Shown here: in pieces, positions 1 to 11,382 of the stretch
Layout: each line of letters opens with the position of its first letter
Numbering within the stretch: position 1 is the first letter of the stretch
NCBI GenBank assembly: GCA_947179485.1
Contig: OX359247.1
Location: forward strand, 56,207,131-56,271,130
Reading direction: 5' to 3'
Length of the DNA stretch: 64,000 bases
From: Allacma fusca
Lineage: Eukaryota > Arthropoda > Collembola > Symphypleona > Sminthuridae
Notes under the pieces: generated by a model
Seen by the model: the letters and a program-made list of their open reading frames with translations, nothing else
Database searches by the model: none
Told to the model about the DNA's origin: nothing
Translations under genes and position numbers: made by a program

Positions 1-578
1 ATGCATTTAAAATTAGTTTAAAAAGAATTATGCACATATGTTTGATTAAATCATTCGTGCTTATGTATTATCTTTTGTAGCCGTTGGAATGGTCTTCATT
101 TTTTTCAAAAAGAGTATTAAATTTACTTTGTTTGAAATACGAATAAAGCGTTAGAAATTTAAAAGGTTTAACCGAACGTACCTCAGATTAATTCTTACTC
201 AAATATAGTTGCACAATTATTTATTCAAATTTTTCAGAATGTGATCATGATAGAGGGTAGTTTGAGTTACCAATACCCTCTACGAGAAAGGTGAGTTTGT
301 GATCTTGTAATTTTTTTAAGAACGATCGTCGCTTATAAAACAAAAACATTTTTATTGCAGCTTTTTAAAATAATTTATAAACTTTACTTCACATTGTTAG
401 ACCGCAATTTTTTACCTGTAAAGATTATTATTAGGCTTATATTTTTCATGTAGTTTACCTAAGAATAGAAAATAAAAGTAAACCAGGCAATGAATAGCAT
501 TTTCCTACAATGCTGAAACCGGGATTCGTTCCCCGTTCAAATTTTTTAATGAAGAATTAAATAAATAATTATTGAAAA

Positions 579-780
579 TGAGCTGAATTGAACGACTAAT
601 TGATTTAAATGAACTTGAACTGAACTGATATAATTGCAAAATAAATTTGAACTGAACTGAATGGGCGGTTAAAAAATTACATTGAACTTGAGTGAACGTC
701 TCATTTGTATTTTCACAGCGAACTGAATTGAACTGAATGTGTTTGAAATCCATGGATTATGGAGTTGAACTTGAATTTTA
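579..780. repeat. GAACTGAATTGAA-rich simple repeat block
   Basis: Variants of TTGAACTGAACTGAA recur many times between about 579 and 780. The same motif appears at about 17890-18005 and 19673-19732, inside the hAT element at 17611-19947. This looks like the motif-rich edge of another transposon family. An 8-base TGAATAGC is present on both sides of the block (near 490 and 810), but I see no convincing terminal inverted repeat, so element borders are not called. Confidence 0.5.
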
Positions 781-1616
781 CCTCGAAGTTGCAAGCATGA
801 CATCATTGAATAGCCGCGTGAAAAAGTCGAATAAAATAGTAATAATAAAATTGGGGAATCAAATATTGTTTATTGCTGTCCTTTACAAGAGCTAGGAGAA
901 AGAGGCGGAGCACCCTGTACAGACATGCCTGTATGAAGGTTCAGGACAATTTTTCATGAAGTATTTTACCATATTTTTAATTAATAATTTTTAATTTCTT
1001 TCAGCCACAAAATTAAATATAACTGGCAATAATGAGAGGAATGCTTATACATATATTTTGCAACTATTTCTTACTTCTACTGCATGAATAAGACAAGGCA
1101 AATAATAACGTATTGTTTTGGAATCCTTATTGTTAGCCAGCAGTGCAAAACCTGTTGTGCCGATTAAAATACAACTCAGTTGCATTTAAGTGTTTACGTC
1201 GACACTGACCTGTGACTGTTTTAGATATCTTAATTAAGTACGCGTAATTTATTGGTTCTGATGCTGTGGCTGCTGTGAACGTCACCAGTATAGTTTAATT
1301 TCATGAGCCCAAGCGTCTGCATTTTTAGCTACGGCTTTCGACGAAATATTAGTAACTGACCATATATAGTTACAAATACATTTGTGATTCCCTCATTTTC
1401 AAGATTATTCCTTGCCGGATTTTTTAAATTCTATCTCAATGAACTAGGTCTAGAAGTGAGGGTACAGGCCTCAAAGCCATACAGCGAAGTCGAAATTTTG
1501 TACGATTCTAGAAACACCAAATTTTTATTTCCGGCCAAAATATTTTTTAAATTTCTTTGTACGACATTTTATTGGCTTTAAAAGAACTATCCTAGTTATG
1601 GAGCAGGTTTCCAAGT

Positions 1617-1767
1617 TGAGAATTGTGAAACTGACCCGTAAGAGCAGAGGGCAAGATTGGGGAAATTCATCATCACGAGAAAAGATGAGGATCTTGATCT
1701 TTGCTCGTGATGTTGACTATCCCCAACCTTGGTCACTGTTCTTGAGGATTATGCCCACAATTCTGAA
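1617..1767. repeat. Long imperfect hairpin (inverted repeat, arms about 75 bp)
   Basis: The two halves meet near 1693 with almost no loop and are imperfect reverse complements. The left arm contains TTGGGGAAATTCATCATCAC and the right arm carries its complement as GTGATGTTGACTATCCCCAA. Pairing extends outward to AGAATTGTG on the left and CACAATTCT on the right. It could be a small MITE remnant or the template of a hairpin RNA. No target duplication was seen. Confidence 0.6.
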
Positions 1768-3681
1768 ATTAGCTATACAAGTTGAATACCTCACCTGAAA
1801 GACAATGCAATTTCCTAAAAGTAAGCGTCGAATATTATGCATAAAATAATTTTTAATTCCTTTCTTTAAGCAGAAATACAATTTGAAAACTATTGAAGTT
1901 ATTGGACTATTAATTGGAGCTCGTGGAACTATTTTTGAACATTTTGAACAATTTAGACAACGATTTAATTTATCTAAACAGCTTATAAACGATGTAATTA
2001 TTACCACAATTCGTGGATCTTACAGGATAGCATTTCATCACTTGTACAATTAGTATGTTTATAACCAAGTTTATAACAAATATTTTTTGTGTTAAAAATG
2101 TTTGAAATTATTATGTACTGTGTCGTAAGGCAAATACTATTGTGGTATCAGTGAAATAAATTATTTCTTTCTCTCTAAACATACAAATTGAAACCATTAA
2201 ATTTTTAGAAAATGACTTTTTCCTACAAGAATCCTGACTTTGCTCTACTTCCTGTAAGGTCATTTCTAGAGCTTTTAATCTGCAGGGATGAAATAATTTT
2301 GTTTAAATCTGAAAAACATTTTTCTTGGAAAAATGGGGGGATCGCATGTTTTTCGTCATCATCCCTTGTATGGACTAAGGGGGAGAGAAAAGATGTGGAA
2401 TACCCTGAACAGGCTGACACATTTATGCGCAAGCATTTAGCTCCTTTTCTTACTATTTAGCAAAACAACCACCTCTCCTATTATAAATTATCCTGTAAAT
2501 TGTCCTAGTGTTTATTTATTATATGTATTTACTATAATTTTTCTGACTATACAATTTCACCCCAAAAATTAACTTAAATGCTAGATTGTGCAAACAACTT
2601 TATTTTGTGCGGAAATAAATGCAGAAATAACTTGCACTCATCATCGTATGTGGTCAAACGATTTGTGCAGCCTGTACGTGTAGCTTACACAATTATGTAT
2701 AATTATGTGACATTCTTTGAACTTGCAAATAGATACAGTGCACTCCCACGGTAAGCGGAGCCTTTAAAAAAATTTAGTCTCGGATAATGTCATCTTTTTA
2801 TAATGAGAGAAAGCATTTGTAATAAATATAAGCTAATCCAAATTATGTTGAAGTATTGATAAAATGGTACATGCAAAAAGTGTATGCAATGTGTACAACC
2901 TGGCTTATCTCTTAATGAATTCACTTCAGTGTGCAAGTTATTCACGTACAACATTACATTATGTGCTTATTTGTTTACAAAAAGATTATAAAATCTTCAC
3001 GAAAATAGGGGAGTTTTGGCTTTCAAACCATTCCGTTACGCGAGCTGGGGTAAAGCTTTTATGGCACCTACAGTGTCTGTCTAATTGAAAGAAGACATTA
3101 TGTAATAGGCAGTCTGGTATTTAGGTTTATTGACCTGCTGCTTGTTATGGGGAGTTTTGTTTAATATTGTTGCACTTATTTTTATAGCTCATTACATTGT
3201 CAGACCTCACGTTTCGACATTTTATCAGACTTGTGTGTTTATTTAATTGCTTAATTCTAGGCCAATACATACGCAACTTCATTATATTTGTGCTAGAAGG
3301 ACACATGAAAAAATGCATGGGGGAAGTTCATGTGAGCAAAGAAAAACATTCTATATGTATTGTTTTCTCCATATATTGGTCAGTTATTCCTTAGAAGAGT
3401 AGTTCAGGTAAGTACAAGTGAGTCATCAGTATTTAGGAATAACTAAATTATTGTGTGATCATGAGTACGAATTGTCCTCAAATTAGGTTTGCCTTAGCAG
3501 TACACCTTAGAAAATACATTGGACTGGTGCATCTCTCAAGTCCTACAAGCTTTATTTGGACATCTTGTTTTCATTTTGACGATACTCTTTTTGCAAACGC
3601 ATTCTGTCAGATAATTTAATCGGTTTGTGGTAAGCACTGTTGAATTGAAGTGAACAAAAACTCAAACTTGATTAAGTCAAC

Positions 3682-4260
3682 ATGAAGAATAAATCGCTAA
3701 AACTTATTGTTTTGCTAAAAACATTTTTGTTTTTGTGGAATGCAGCAACGTTAGAAAGTTCCCTTGTTCGTCCAGTTACATTGGTATATTTGTTACCATA
3801 TTATCCCCAAATCTATTATGAGCCCTCAATATCTCAAAGTTACGTTTATCATTACCAGTCATTTTTGCCGTCTTACTCGTTAGACGCAAACACTGAAGAA
3901 AACTCTCGTAGTCAGCTTACTCCTCTTGAAGATCAAAATTTGAAGTCGTACCCACCAGAACCGTCGACATTTCTAGAGGTACCGAAGTTGACAACTGAAT
4001 CTAGTAGTTACTTTTCATCCTCACTTGAATCTCAATCAGGGGGAAGCCCTTCGGGAACCATTCTTGATAACGGTAACTCCGTTCCAACTACATACACAGG
4101 AGACCTTCAAACGTTGGATGAGGCAAAGATTTCAGTTGAAAATTCTGCAAGGGGGTTTGAAATAAGCAACAGCATGATAGAGAAACGAATCCCGGCAAGT
4201 ATTACTGACATTATTGAGTCCGAAGTAGCAGCGGGGCAGATTTTCCAGCGAGAATATTAA
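3682..4260 (+). CDS. Predicted secreted protein of unknown function (192 aa)
   Basis: An intact single-exon frame from ATG at 3682 to TAA at 4258-4260. The first 22 or so residues look like a signal peptide: a lysine-rich start, then a hydrophobic run (LIVLLKTFLFLW) and a small-residue segment (NAA) that could be cleaved. The mature part is rich in Ser, Tyr and Pro, with no cysteine, no further membrane segment and no family I recognise. It has a Tyr/Pro-rich stretch near residues 35-60 and a Ser/Thr/Glu-rich middle. The start sits in a good context (AACATGAAG). A polyadenylation signal follows 53 bases after the stop, which supports a real short transcript. Secretion is inferred from the N-terminus. 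The function is unknown. Confidence 0.6.
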   Translation: MKNKSLKLIVLLKTFLFLWNAATLESSLVRPVTLVYLLPYYPQIYYEPSISQSYVYHYQSFLPSYSLDANTEENSRSQLTPLEDQNLKSYPPEPSTFLEVPKLTTESSSYFSSSLESQSGGSPSGTILDNGNSVPTTYTGDLQTLDEAKISVENSARGFEISNSMIEKRIPASITDIIESEVAAGQIFQREY

Positions 4261-4312
4261 ATTGGAATGTTACATATTAAAAATTCTGAAATGTTTTCCT
4301 TTGGATTAAAAC

Positions 4313-4318
4313 AATAAA
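4313..4318 (+). terminator. Polyadenylation signal AATAAA
   Basis: Canonical AATAAA about 50 bases downstream of the stop codon of the secreted-protein gene at 3682-4260 and on the same strand. Confidence 0.55.
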
Positions 4319-4320
4319 AA

Positions 4321-5537
4321 CTCAACTAGAATGAATGAATTTCTATTGCTAATGTTTTAATATTATAAACCCTGGCTAAAATAATATCTAATTTCGCAAA
4401 AATTAAGCTTTAAAAATAAAAAATGTTGTGATGGTATGGCCGGGCTGTGTTTGGTTATTCTGGAATCAATTAGTGCTTGCGCAGTCCAACTAGTGTGATG
4501 TTATAAAGACTTCTATAAGTACATGTGAAAATTAATATTTTCAATTTTCTTGTAACCTGTGCACATACATAGGATAATGCGTATATATAATTACCATTTG
4601 TAAATACATGGTTATTATAACAGTGATCATTTTAAAATTTAAAGACATTGTAAATTGTTACATTTAATGCGGGTACCTACTACCTACCCATAGGTCTTGT
4701 ACCAAGCAGCGATTCATTAAAAAACATTATTTTCCACGCCCATGATTTCATTGTTAGGTGCGTTAATTATGCAAAAATATTGTACGCATTGAAATTTGAG
4801 CTGCGCGACATAAAAAGCTGCGCCCATCAGCATATAAACAATAAAAGGGGAAATGGTAAATAATAATTGACCTCCCTACTTTTACAACTTTCTTCCAGAT
4901 TTTTCAGAATTATGTAGTTACATGGTTGTAGCTCAAAACCGTACAGCTGTCAAGAAAGTAAAGCAAAAACTTTGCTTTACTATTTTGCTTACAGGTTAGC
5001 TGCTTTTGCTTTACAGAATTTTTTTGAAATAAATGAAATTTGGAAAGCTTTTCGTTTCCTCATGTCTTTCCACGGTTATTGGCCTAGGGACCTGTAAGGT
5101 CAGTGAGTGGTCATTACGCCACCAAGTGGAACCAAGTGGAAGGCGTTTACACTGTACTTAACTGAAATGTTTTGGTATATTACCTGGCAGTTTCAACTAA
5201 TTGTAAGTTTAGAAAATGAATTCGGTATTGGCTCCATTTGTCCTCTTGGAATGAATAAACTCGACACCCACCAGGCACATCAAGTCTAAATATTTTTTGA
5301 TAGTTGTTTGGGGTATGTTGGTTTCATTTTTATTTGCTAAATTTTGAACGTTTTTATATTTTGTGCCCTGATTACCCCATGAGCCACCTATTTTTCGTTC
5401 AACTTTAACCCTGAATATCTCCGAATCTGGTTTCCAGACTTCATTTTGACAATTATCAAAAATGATCTAGTCATCACGGCGCAGCACCCTCCATGAATTT
5501 TTTTATTGAGATCGAACAGGGGGCATATCCTGAAAGG
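4321..5537. other. Intergenic, nothing recognised
   Basis: AT-rich, with short non-coding frames only. There is a local run of CTTTGCTTTACT-like words near 4960-5020 and no other structure. Confidence 0.6.
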
Positions 5538-5545
5538 ATTGTGAA

Positions 5546-6872
5546 CAGTGATGAGATCGAACCGATTATTTCAAAACTCGATGTTGGTTCGTATTCGAAT
5601 TCGGATTACCGATTCGAAGTATGCCTTCAAATCGAAGTTGGTTTTACAAAACCAAATCGAATAAATCAAGAATTCGAACAATTTATTCGAATCGAATATC
5701 AAAACTAGGTATCGATTGTTATTTCCTTCGAGTTATTCGGTTCGAAGTTGGTATCGAATCGGTTTTTTCGATTAATCGGTTAAGTATATCCATTCCTCAA
5801 TTTATTTAGATAACAAAGTCTACGATTTAACAATTCTTGAAAATGAATACGTAGCGTCGAAGTGTTCTTTCGGCCCGAACTTTCGCGTCAATTGTCTCAT
5901 ACAATTGACTAAGAACTAATTGCTTTTGGGTGTTTATTTCTTAAACGAATCAAAGTTGCTCGTGGTCCCGGATGACAATTTAACAAAGCTTGATCTATGT
6001 ATAAATAAAAGTAATACCTACCATTAAGCGTTAGACACCTGAGAATACTATGGAGGAGGTTAGGGCTTCTTTCGGGACTTGACGTTCCGAAGTTTTCAGG
6101 ACCGGACCGGGATCGGCACAGTTTCGGGACAAAATCTTTGTACCCATTTTATTTCGGGACTGACTGAAGCCGAACGTTTTTGTCCGGAGGATTTCGGGAC
6201 TGGACAGTTGTCGCCGGGACACAAAATGGTCCCAGTAGAAGCCCTAGTGGAGGGTTACAGTATAAGTATATGTCTATTAAGTAATTTCAAACTATTTAGG
6301 AAGCTTATTTGCAATAAAATCTTACTTGAAGTATTTGCAATGATACAGATTTTCTTTTAACGTAAAATGATTGTGGGCAACGGATAGGTTTTTTTCGGCG
6401 TTGCGGAGTATTCTCACAGCTTTCAGCGTCACTGGTGACAATATCAATGATATTTGCTTTCATGTAATTTTAAATTTACGAAAATTAATTTTCAAGACGT
6501 TCAAAGTGTTGAGGTTGAGACTCTTACTTCCTCACTACATTCCTTATCAGGCAAGTGGTTACTCTCGTCGTGATAAGAATGCCGTGGGGTGTATAATTCG
6601 TTGATGGAATTTAAACCGTGGCGGGAATTCGATTGTTCGAAAATCCAATTTCGAATACAAAGCGATTAAAAACAGATTCGGTATCGAAATTGGATTTGTA
6701 GTTTCACTAATCGGTTTGAACTTTAATCGGTTTTATAAACCAACTTCGATTGTTCATTCCATTCGAATTATGTTCGGATTAACGCAAACGAACCGATAGC
6801 TCTTGGCTAATCGATTCGGTTCGTATTCGAAATCGAACATTTCGATTATAATCGTAATCGGTCGCATCACTG
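5546..6872. mobile_element. hAT-like non-autonomous DNA transposon, TIR CAGTGATG, TSD ATTGTGAA
   Basis: The left end reads CAGTGATGAGATCGAACCGA and the right end, reverse-complemented, CAGTGATGCGACCGATTA. It is flanked by an exact 8-bp duplication, ATTGTGAA, at 5538-5545 and 6873-6880. Eight-base duplications with CAG-type ends are the mark of the hAT superfamily. Both edges (to about 5800 and from about 6620) are crowded with TCGATTCGAAT-like words, the subterminal repeats. No transposase frame is present. A smaller GGGACGGG-type element lies inside at 6061-6246. Confidence 0.9.
6061..6246. mobile_element. Small hAT-like element (GGGAC family), nested
   Basis: Ends TAGGGCTTCT and AGAAGCCCTA are perfect 10-bp inverted repeats. 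The flanks GAGGAGGT (6053-6060) and GTGGAGGG (6247-6254) match at 6 of 8 bases, a decayed 8-bp duplication. The interior is made of TTTCGGGAC words. Two relatives are in this window, at 40314-41026 and 58680-58837. No coding capacity. Confidence 0.7.
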
Positions 6873-6880
6873 ATTGTGAA

Positions 6881-7291
6881 GTGTCCTCCAGAAAAATGTT
6901 GGGAAACAAATGTAGAAAATTGGTAAACGCAATATTTATTTTACCTCTACTCCTATTATGCTGATGACGAAAATGTTCTACAACTTGTAAATATTTAGTG
7001 CATACTAAAAGACGTGATACTCCAATTTGGTTTAAATATCTTACCTAGTCCATCTACTTTTGATTTTTAATACACTTCTGTGGGTAATGTTTTGATGCAT
7101 CTGCAAGTATAAAGGTTAATTTGGTTTCTAATCGAAAACGCATCTTTTTTTCTACTCGTAAATGAAAGTATGCAACGTCGAATACCGCTCTAGCTGGTCG
7201 AAACTACACACTAAAGTATCATCAGGAATTATTACATGTAACTACTATTTAATCTAAACAAATCTGGATAAAGGACCCGGGTTATAGTACG
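6881..7291. other. Spacer between two transposons
   Basis: About 410 AT-rich bases between the hAT-like elements at 5546-6872 and 7300-12085. Only the CCCGGG/TACGGGTAC words at 7275-7299 stand out. They continue on the far side of the next element, at 12094-12260, as TACCCGAGTATGGGTAC repeats, so that older repeat was the target of the insertion. Confidence 0.5.
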
Positions 7292-7331
7292 GGTACGACC
7301 AGGGATGGGAAATTTACAAAGACGACCTGCA

Positions 7332-7690
7332 GGATTGGATTAACGGATTAAAGGAAAAACTTTCGATCACTTGGATTGGATTAACGGATTAAAGGAAAAA
7401 CTTTCGATCACTTGGATTGGATTAACGGATTAAAGCAAAAACTTTCGATCACTTGGATTGGATTAACGGATTAAAGCAAAAAATTCCGATCACTTGGATT
7501 GGATTAACGGATTAAAGCAAAAAATTCCGATCATTTGGATTGGATTAACGGATTAAAGCAAATAATTCCGATCACCTGGATTGGATTAACGGATTAAAGC
7601 AAAAAATTCCGATCACTTGGATTGGATTAACTGATTAAAGCAAAAAATTCCGATCACCTGGATTGGATTAAGGGATTGACGGGGAAACTC
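7332..7690 (+). repeat. 41-bp tandem repeat, 8 full units plus a partial ninth
   Basis: Units beginning GGATTGGATTAACGGATTAA start at 7332, 7373, 7414, 7455, 7496, 7537, 7578, 7619 and 7660, an exact 41-base period with no indels. Early units have AAAGGAAAAACTTTCG and later ones AAAGCAAAAAATTCCG, so two unit variants are grouped in blocks, as expected from local duplication. The array is the left subterminal region of the hAT-like element starting at 7300. Confidence 0.95.
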
Positions 7691-8636
7691 CAAACATTTG
7701 GATTCGATTAAAGATTTGATGAATAAAACTTCGCAGATTTACATGGGATTTCCAATAAAGATGCAGATATTAAGGATTGATGAACAATATCAAAAAGTTT
7801 CTAACGGATGAGCACATAGACCAATTTAAAGCTTATATTAATGAGGTTTACGGGCCAACATTTCTTAATACATACTTAGATCATTTACACTAATGGCCAC
7901 CATAAATTCGGTAATTCATATTGGGATAATGCGATGAATCAAATATCCTAATAGTTGGTTCAAATTACAAGGTTGGTCCCATTATGGAGGACAAAACATC
8001 GGCCAAAGGTCTTATCGTCCAAAGACTTAGAATAATTTTCTCATCGGCTAAACAAGCCAATGCAGGATCTTATCGGCTAAACACGCGCAATGCAGGACTT
8101 TTTCGCTAGTCCTTGTTGATTTTTTGATTGACCGTTGAATTTCTGCGGTACTCATGCTTTGTCGAATGATTTCTTTGAAAGAAAGTGTTGACAAAATAGT
8201 GCTCCATCTCAAAACTGCAATTTCTCGTCGAATTTAATTATTTTGATTTCATTTTTATTCTAGCTTGTTTGTAATAATTGTGTACTGTTTATTTTTGTAT
8301 TTTTTTGTTAAATTTTGCTTTTCAGCTTTTAGTAATTTCCAGGTTTTACTTGCTTGTAGTGGATTTCGGCTGTTCTGGATTTGTGCTTTTGGGACGCTTG
8401 ATTACTTTGGTAACTTTTTTTTTAATTTTGCTAACTTCATAATAATACAAGGCATCAAAGGTATCCGCTTACCGTCGTAGAATTATAGGATTTTCCGATT
8501 CTTCGATATATATATATCTTCGATATTATAGGATTCGCATAAATTTGTGCTGATATGTTGGGTTATTCTTTCCTATCTGGTATATATGATTTTAAATTGG
8601 GATTTTTCTGGTGTATTATATGGAATTTCCACTGGG

Positions 8637-9012
8637 ACGCACCAGGAAAATATCTTGTACAAGTTGTGGAATTTGTATTAGGTATATACCATGGTATCAA
8701 TCGATTATACCAGTCATTTACTGAACCACAAAATGTCAATGTTAAAGGGCACGTCAGAAAGATTGGTCCTTTGGTTTGGGGCGGGGTTTTGGGCGAAAGG
8801 AAGAAGTACCAGGAATATACTTGGATATACAGGAATATAATAAACGACCCTGCCATTACAGTCAGCACCCGTTTCAAAAAAATTAATACCAAGTATATTC
8901 TCGGTGGAGTGAAAATATACCTGGTTTCTTTTACGGGAATCCTCATTTCAAAAAAAATAATACCAACTATATTCCTGGTTCAGTAAGTGTCTGGTATGAT
9001 TGTAATGTACCA
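8637..9012. repeat. Degenerate inverted repeat rich in ACCAGGTATA words
   Basis: The segment near 8692-8728 (ending TACCAGTCATTTACTGAACC) is matched in reverse complement by the segment near 8978-9012 (GGTTCAGTAAGTGTCTGGTA). ACCAGGAAAATAT on the left pairs with ATTTTTCCTGGT on the right. Further CCAGGTATA words run to about 9110. It is probably a small foldback element nested in the transposon 7984-11382. Open frames on both strands across it reflect this symmetry, not genes. Confidence 0.6.
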
Positions 9013-9445
9013 GGTATTTTTCCTGGTAGTAGAAACGGGTCTTGATGTAGTGTGAACCAGCATATTCATACCAGGTATGTAGTTGGTGCCGTCTACCAGA
9101 TAAAAAAGTATATCCATATGTTGTCATCCAGCTAATGCTTTCACATAATAATTGCTACAGTTAGTAAGTTACTCAAACTGATTGTGAGGAAACCCAATAA
9201 TTACTGTGGAGCATATTATAATTAAAAATATCTTGCTAGTTAGGTTTTATTTGCGCTTTGAACCTTCATTTAGAGTAGACATGTCAACTACGGCATAGCA
9301 GTACGGTAATACCGTATTTGCCGTAAAAATATGAGGTAGGCTATGCTACGATAATTTTCGGTATTTAGAAGAGACCTTTTTAATCTAAAGCGAAACCATT
9401 TTAAGATCGCTACTGGTGCTTAACTTTACTCCTTTAACAATCCGT

Positions 9446-9476
9446 TGTATGTATGTATGTATGTATGTATGTATGT
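9446..9476 (+). repeat. (TGTA)n microsatellite
   Basis: About seven and a half perfect TGTA units in a row, immediately left of the 52-60 bp repeat block. Confidence 0.95.
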
Positions 9477-9560
9477 CTCAGTGATTGTGAGCGATATTAT
9501 CCAAGGCAACTTCGTGAGTCTGCTTGGAAGAAACAGCGAAAAAACCAAGCCAAACAAATT

Positions 9561-9733
9561 ATTCCGAAAGACTGAAAACGTCTGCATGGAAAATAAAGTG
9601 CAGGTATATCTTTCATTCCAAGAGACTGAAAAGTCTGAATGGAAAATAAAGAGGGGTATACCTTTTAATCCAAAAGACTGAATAAGTCTGATTGCAAAAT
9701 AAAATGAGATAGAGGCTATACTTTGTATTCCAA
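9561..9733 (+). repeat. Three diverged tandem copies of a 52-60 bp unit
   Basis: ATTCC(A)-A-G-ACTGAA...GTCTG...GAAAATAAA...TATA recurs with starts at 9561, 9615, 9667 and a last partial at 9727, giving spacings of 54, 52 and 60 bases. It lies inside the transposon 7984-11382. Confidence 0.75.
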
Positions 9734-10142
9734 GTAAATAGGCAAATATGCGAGAAAAAGAAAGCTCGAAATAAAAAATCTGAAAAAAAGACGAAAAAAG
9801 AAAAAAGATGTAACTGATTTCCAAACCGTTTGTTTGTGTAATCTAAGTGTGTAAGTGTTGTAAGAGTATAATCTTTGTCACATTCAAGTTTTACAAACAT
9901 TAAGTATGCTAAAATGTAGATTTTTAAAGTTACAGGAGGGTATCAGTGTTGGGTGGGTGGGATATCAATTTTTTTATTGACTACTTGATAATTCGTAGCA
10001 TTAAAAAAATTGTGTTCCTTCTTCCCGTCGATCAGCAATACCTGCAGGACCAAATCCCTATTACCCGGACTCAGTGTTCTTCGTAACTTTTGGAAGTTAT
10101 TTTGCATATCGTTAGCCGATAAGGAATATTTCTCATCAGTTC

Positions 10143-11382
10143 TTTTTGAGATCCATTGGCAATTTTGGAATCTGCGGCTCTCATTGTAATTCTATGTCCA
10201 ACCAAAAAATTAAAAATTGGAATTTCTCTAATCCCAGAGATAAATCCAAGTTTTTCATGCTCCTAAAGTTTTAATTATAATAATGTCTATTAAGTCGACG
10301 AAGGAGGGAAATATTTTTTGTTCTTGGCCGATGAGAAAAATTATTCTAAGTCTTTGGCCGATAGTAACTTCCTCAAAACTAGAAAATTTGGAATTTTGCT
10401 AAACCAAGAGAAGTTCCCCTGAGGAATTTCATGTTCTTTCGGATTATGCAAGAGTCTTTTTTTGAAGACGGCCATTCCCATAGTGAAGCATTTTTTTTAG
10501 CTATGTACTTATAAAGTACATACACACATTTTCAATAATGTGTATGATATTGAGTCCAAATATGAAAGGGCTGTAGCCAACCAATCCGAAATTATTAAGA
10601 AAATAAAATGGGACTATTTGAGCTGCGGCACGGCACCAAAGAATGGAGCGTGATGTGGCCTTCTATTTACATGGAAGGCGCTGCCCGTGTATTACGTAGG
10701 GAGGAACCTCCTCTCCTCGTCTACTACAGCAACCAATGCTGGCTGTATGTATACGTATACAATCCATGCGTGCATGGATCTAGACGAGCATGCCACCTGT
10801 CACTCTCATTTCGTTGTAGTAGGCTGTCGGTTAGCGCCTTATTTTTTCCTCGCTTTTTTATTAAAAAATTATTTGTTGTTGCTTTAAAAAATTCAGGGGG
10901 GTACACATTACATGGTTGTACCCCACCCATTTTATTGGGGGCTGACATTGACCTTTGTAACACCATTGTTCACCGCATAGGTCATACTGATTTATTTGTA
11001 CATAAATCGTATAAATTGTGCATCCGTTGGGTACCTCTAAAAGTGTTTCAAAAAATAGTGATTTTCACGGTGGCCGTTTTCAAAAAAACAGACTCGCAAT
11101 CAATTTTGAAATCCGTTGACAACTTTTGAATCGGCTGCTCTCATTGTCAAATAAGTCATTTTTTCCGAACTTTGGTAATAATTACCTTTGCCGTGCATTA
11201 AGTATCTTAAAGCTATAAGGGAATGCCTAACTACGAGCGTAGCTGCAGACGTCGCAACGTGTTTATGATAAAGTACCTATTAAATAAATGAACGTGAGAA
11301 ATATTATGTTGTCCTTGGCCGATGAGAAAAATATTTCTAAGTCTTTGGCCGATAGACCTTTGGCCGATGTTTTGACGTTCAT
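10143..11382. repeat. Two tandem copies of the transposon's right terminal region
   Basis: The string TTGGCCGATGAGAAAAATTA followed by TTCTAAGTCTTTGGCCGATAG occurs near 10324-10365 and again near 11313-11355. It is preceded in both cases by GCTCTCATTGT about 150-200 bases upstream (10175, 11130). The right end of the 9-bp-TSD element has thus been duplicated internally. Only the outer copy has the terminal TTTTGACGTTCAT. Confidence 0.7.

Larger units (their letters stand above)
1..3681. other. Intergenic, no gene recognised
   Basis: AT-rich sequence whose short open frames have no domain-like pattern and overlap on both strands. Two structured stretches lie in it and are listed separately: a GAACTGAATT-rich block near 579-780 and an imperfect hairpin near 1617-1767. 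I see no tRNA or rRNA gene and no transposase fragment. Confidence 0.6.
7984..11382. mobile_element. DNA transposon with about 70-bp TIRs and 9-bp TSD (Mutator-like or related)
   Basis: The left end starts ATGGAGGACAAAACATCGGC and the right end, reverse-complemented, ATGAACGTCAAAACATCGGC. Similarity continues for about 70 bases through TCGGCCAAAGGTC and CAAAGACTTAGA. The flanks carry the exact 9-bp duplication GGTCCCATT at 7975-7983 and 11383-11391. Long TIRs with 9-bp duplications suggest the Mutator group, though 8-9 bp duplications also occur in a few other superfamilies. No transposase is recognised. It is inserted in the hAT-like element 7300-12085 and is therefore younger. Confidence 0.85.

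Noticed and set aside
579..780. GAACTGAATT-rich block as a complete transposon
   Set aside because: Neither a terminal inverted repeat nor a convincing target duplication could be placed.
2212..2460. 82-codon frame in the left intergenic region
   Set aside because: No recognisable family and an opposite-strand frame covers the same bases. No transcript signals.
7332..7690. Regular 41-bp repeats that could suggest a CRISPR array
   Set aside because: Units are joined head to tail without unique spacers, in a eukaryotic transposon edge.
8555..8986. Open frames of 143 and 127 codons on opposite strands
   Set aside because: They mirror each other because the sequence is an inverted repeat of CCAGGTATA words. 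Not coding.
10608..11129. A 173-codon open frame, with overlapping frames on both strands
   Set aside because: No domain pattern, mixed composition, and it lies across the duplicated terminal region of a DNA transposon. Probably chance.
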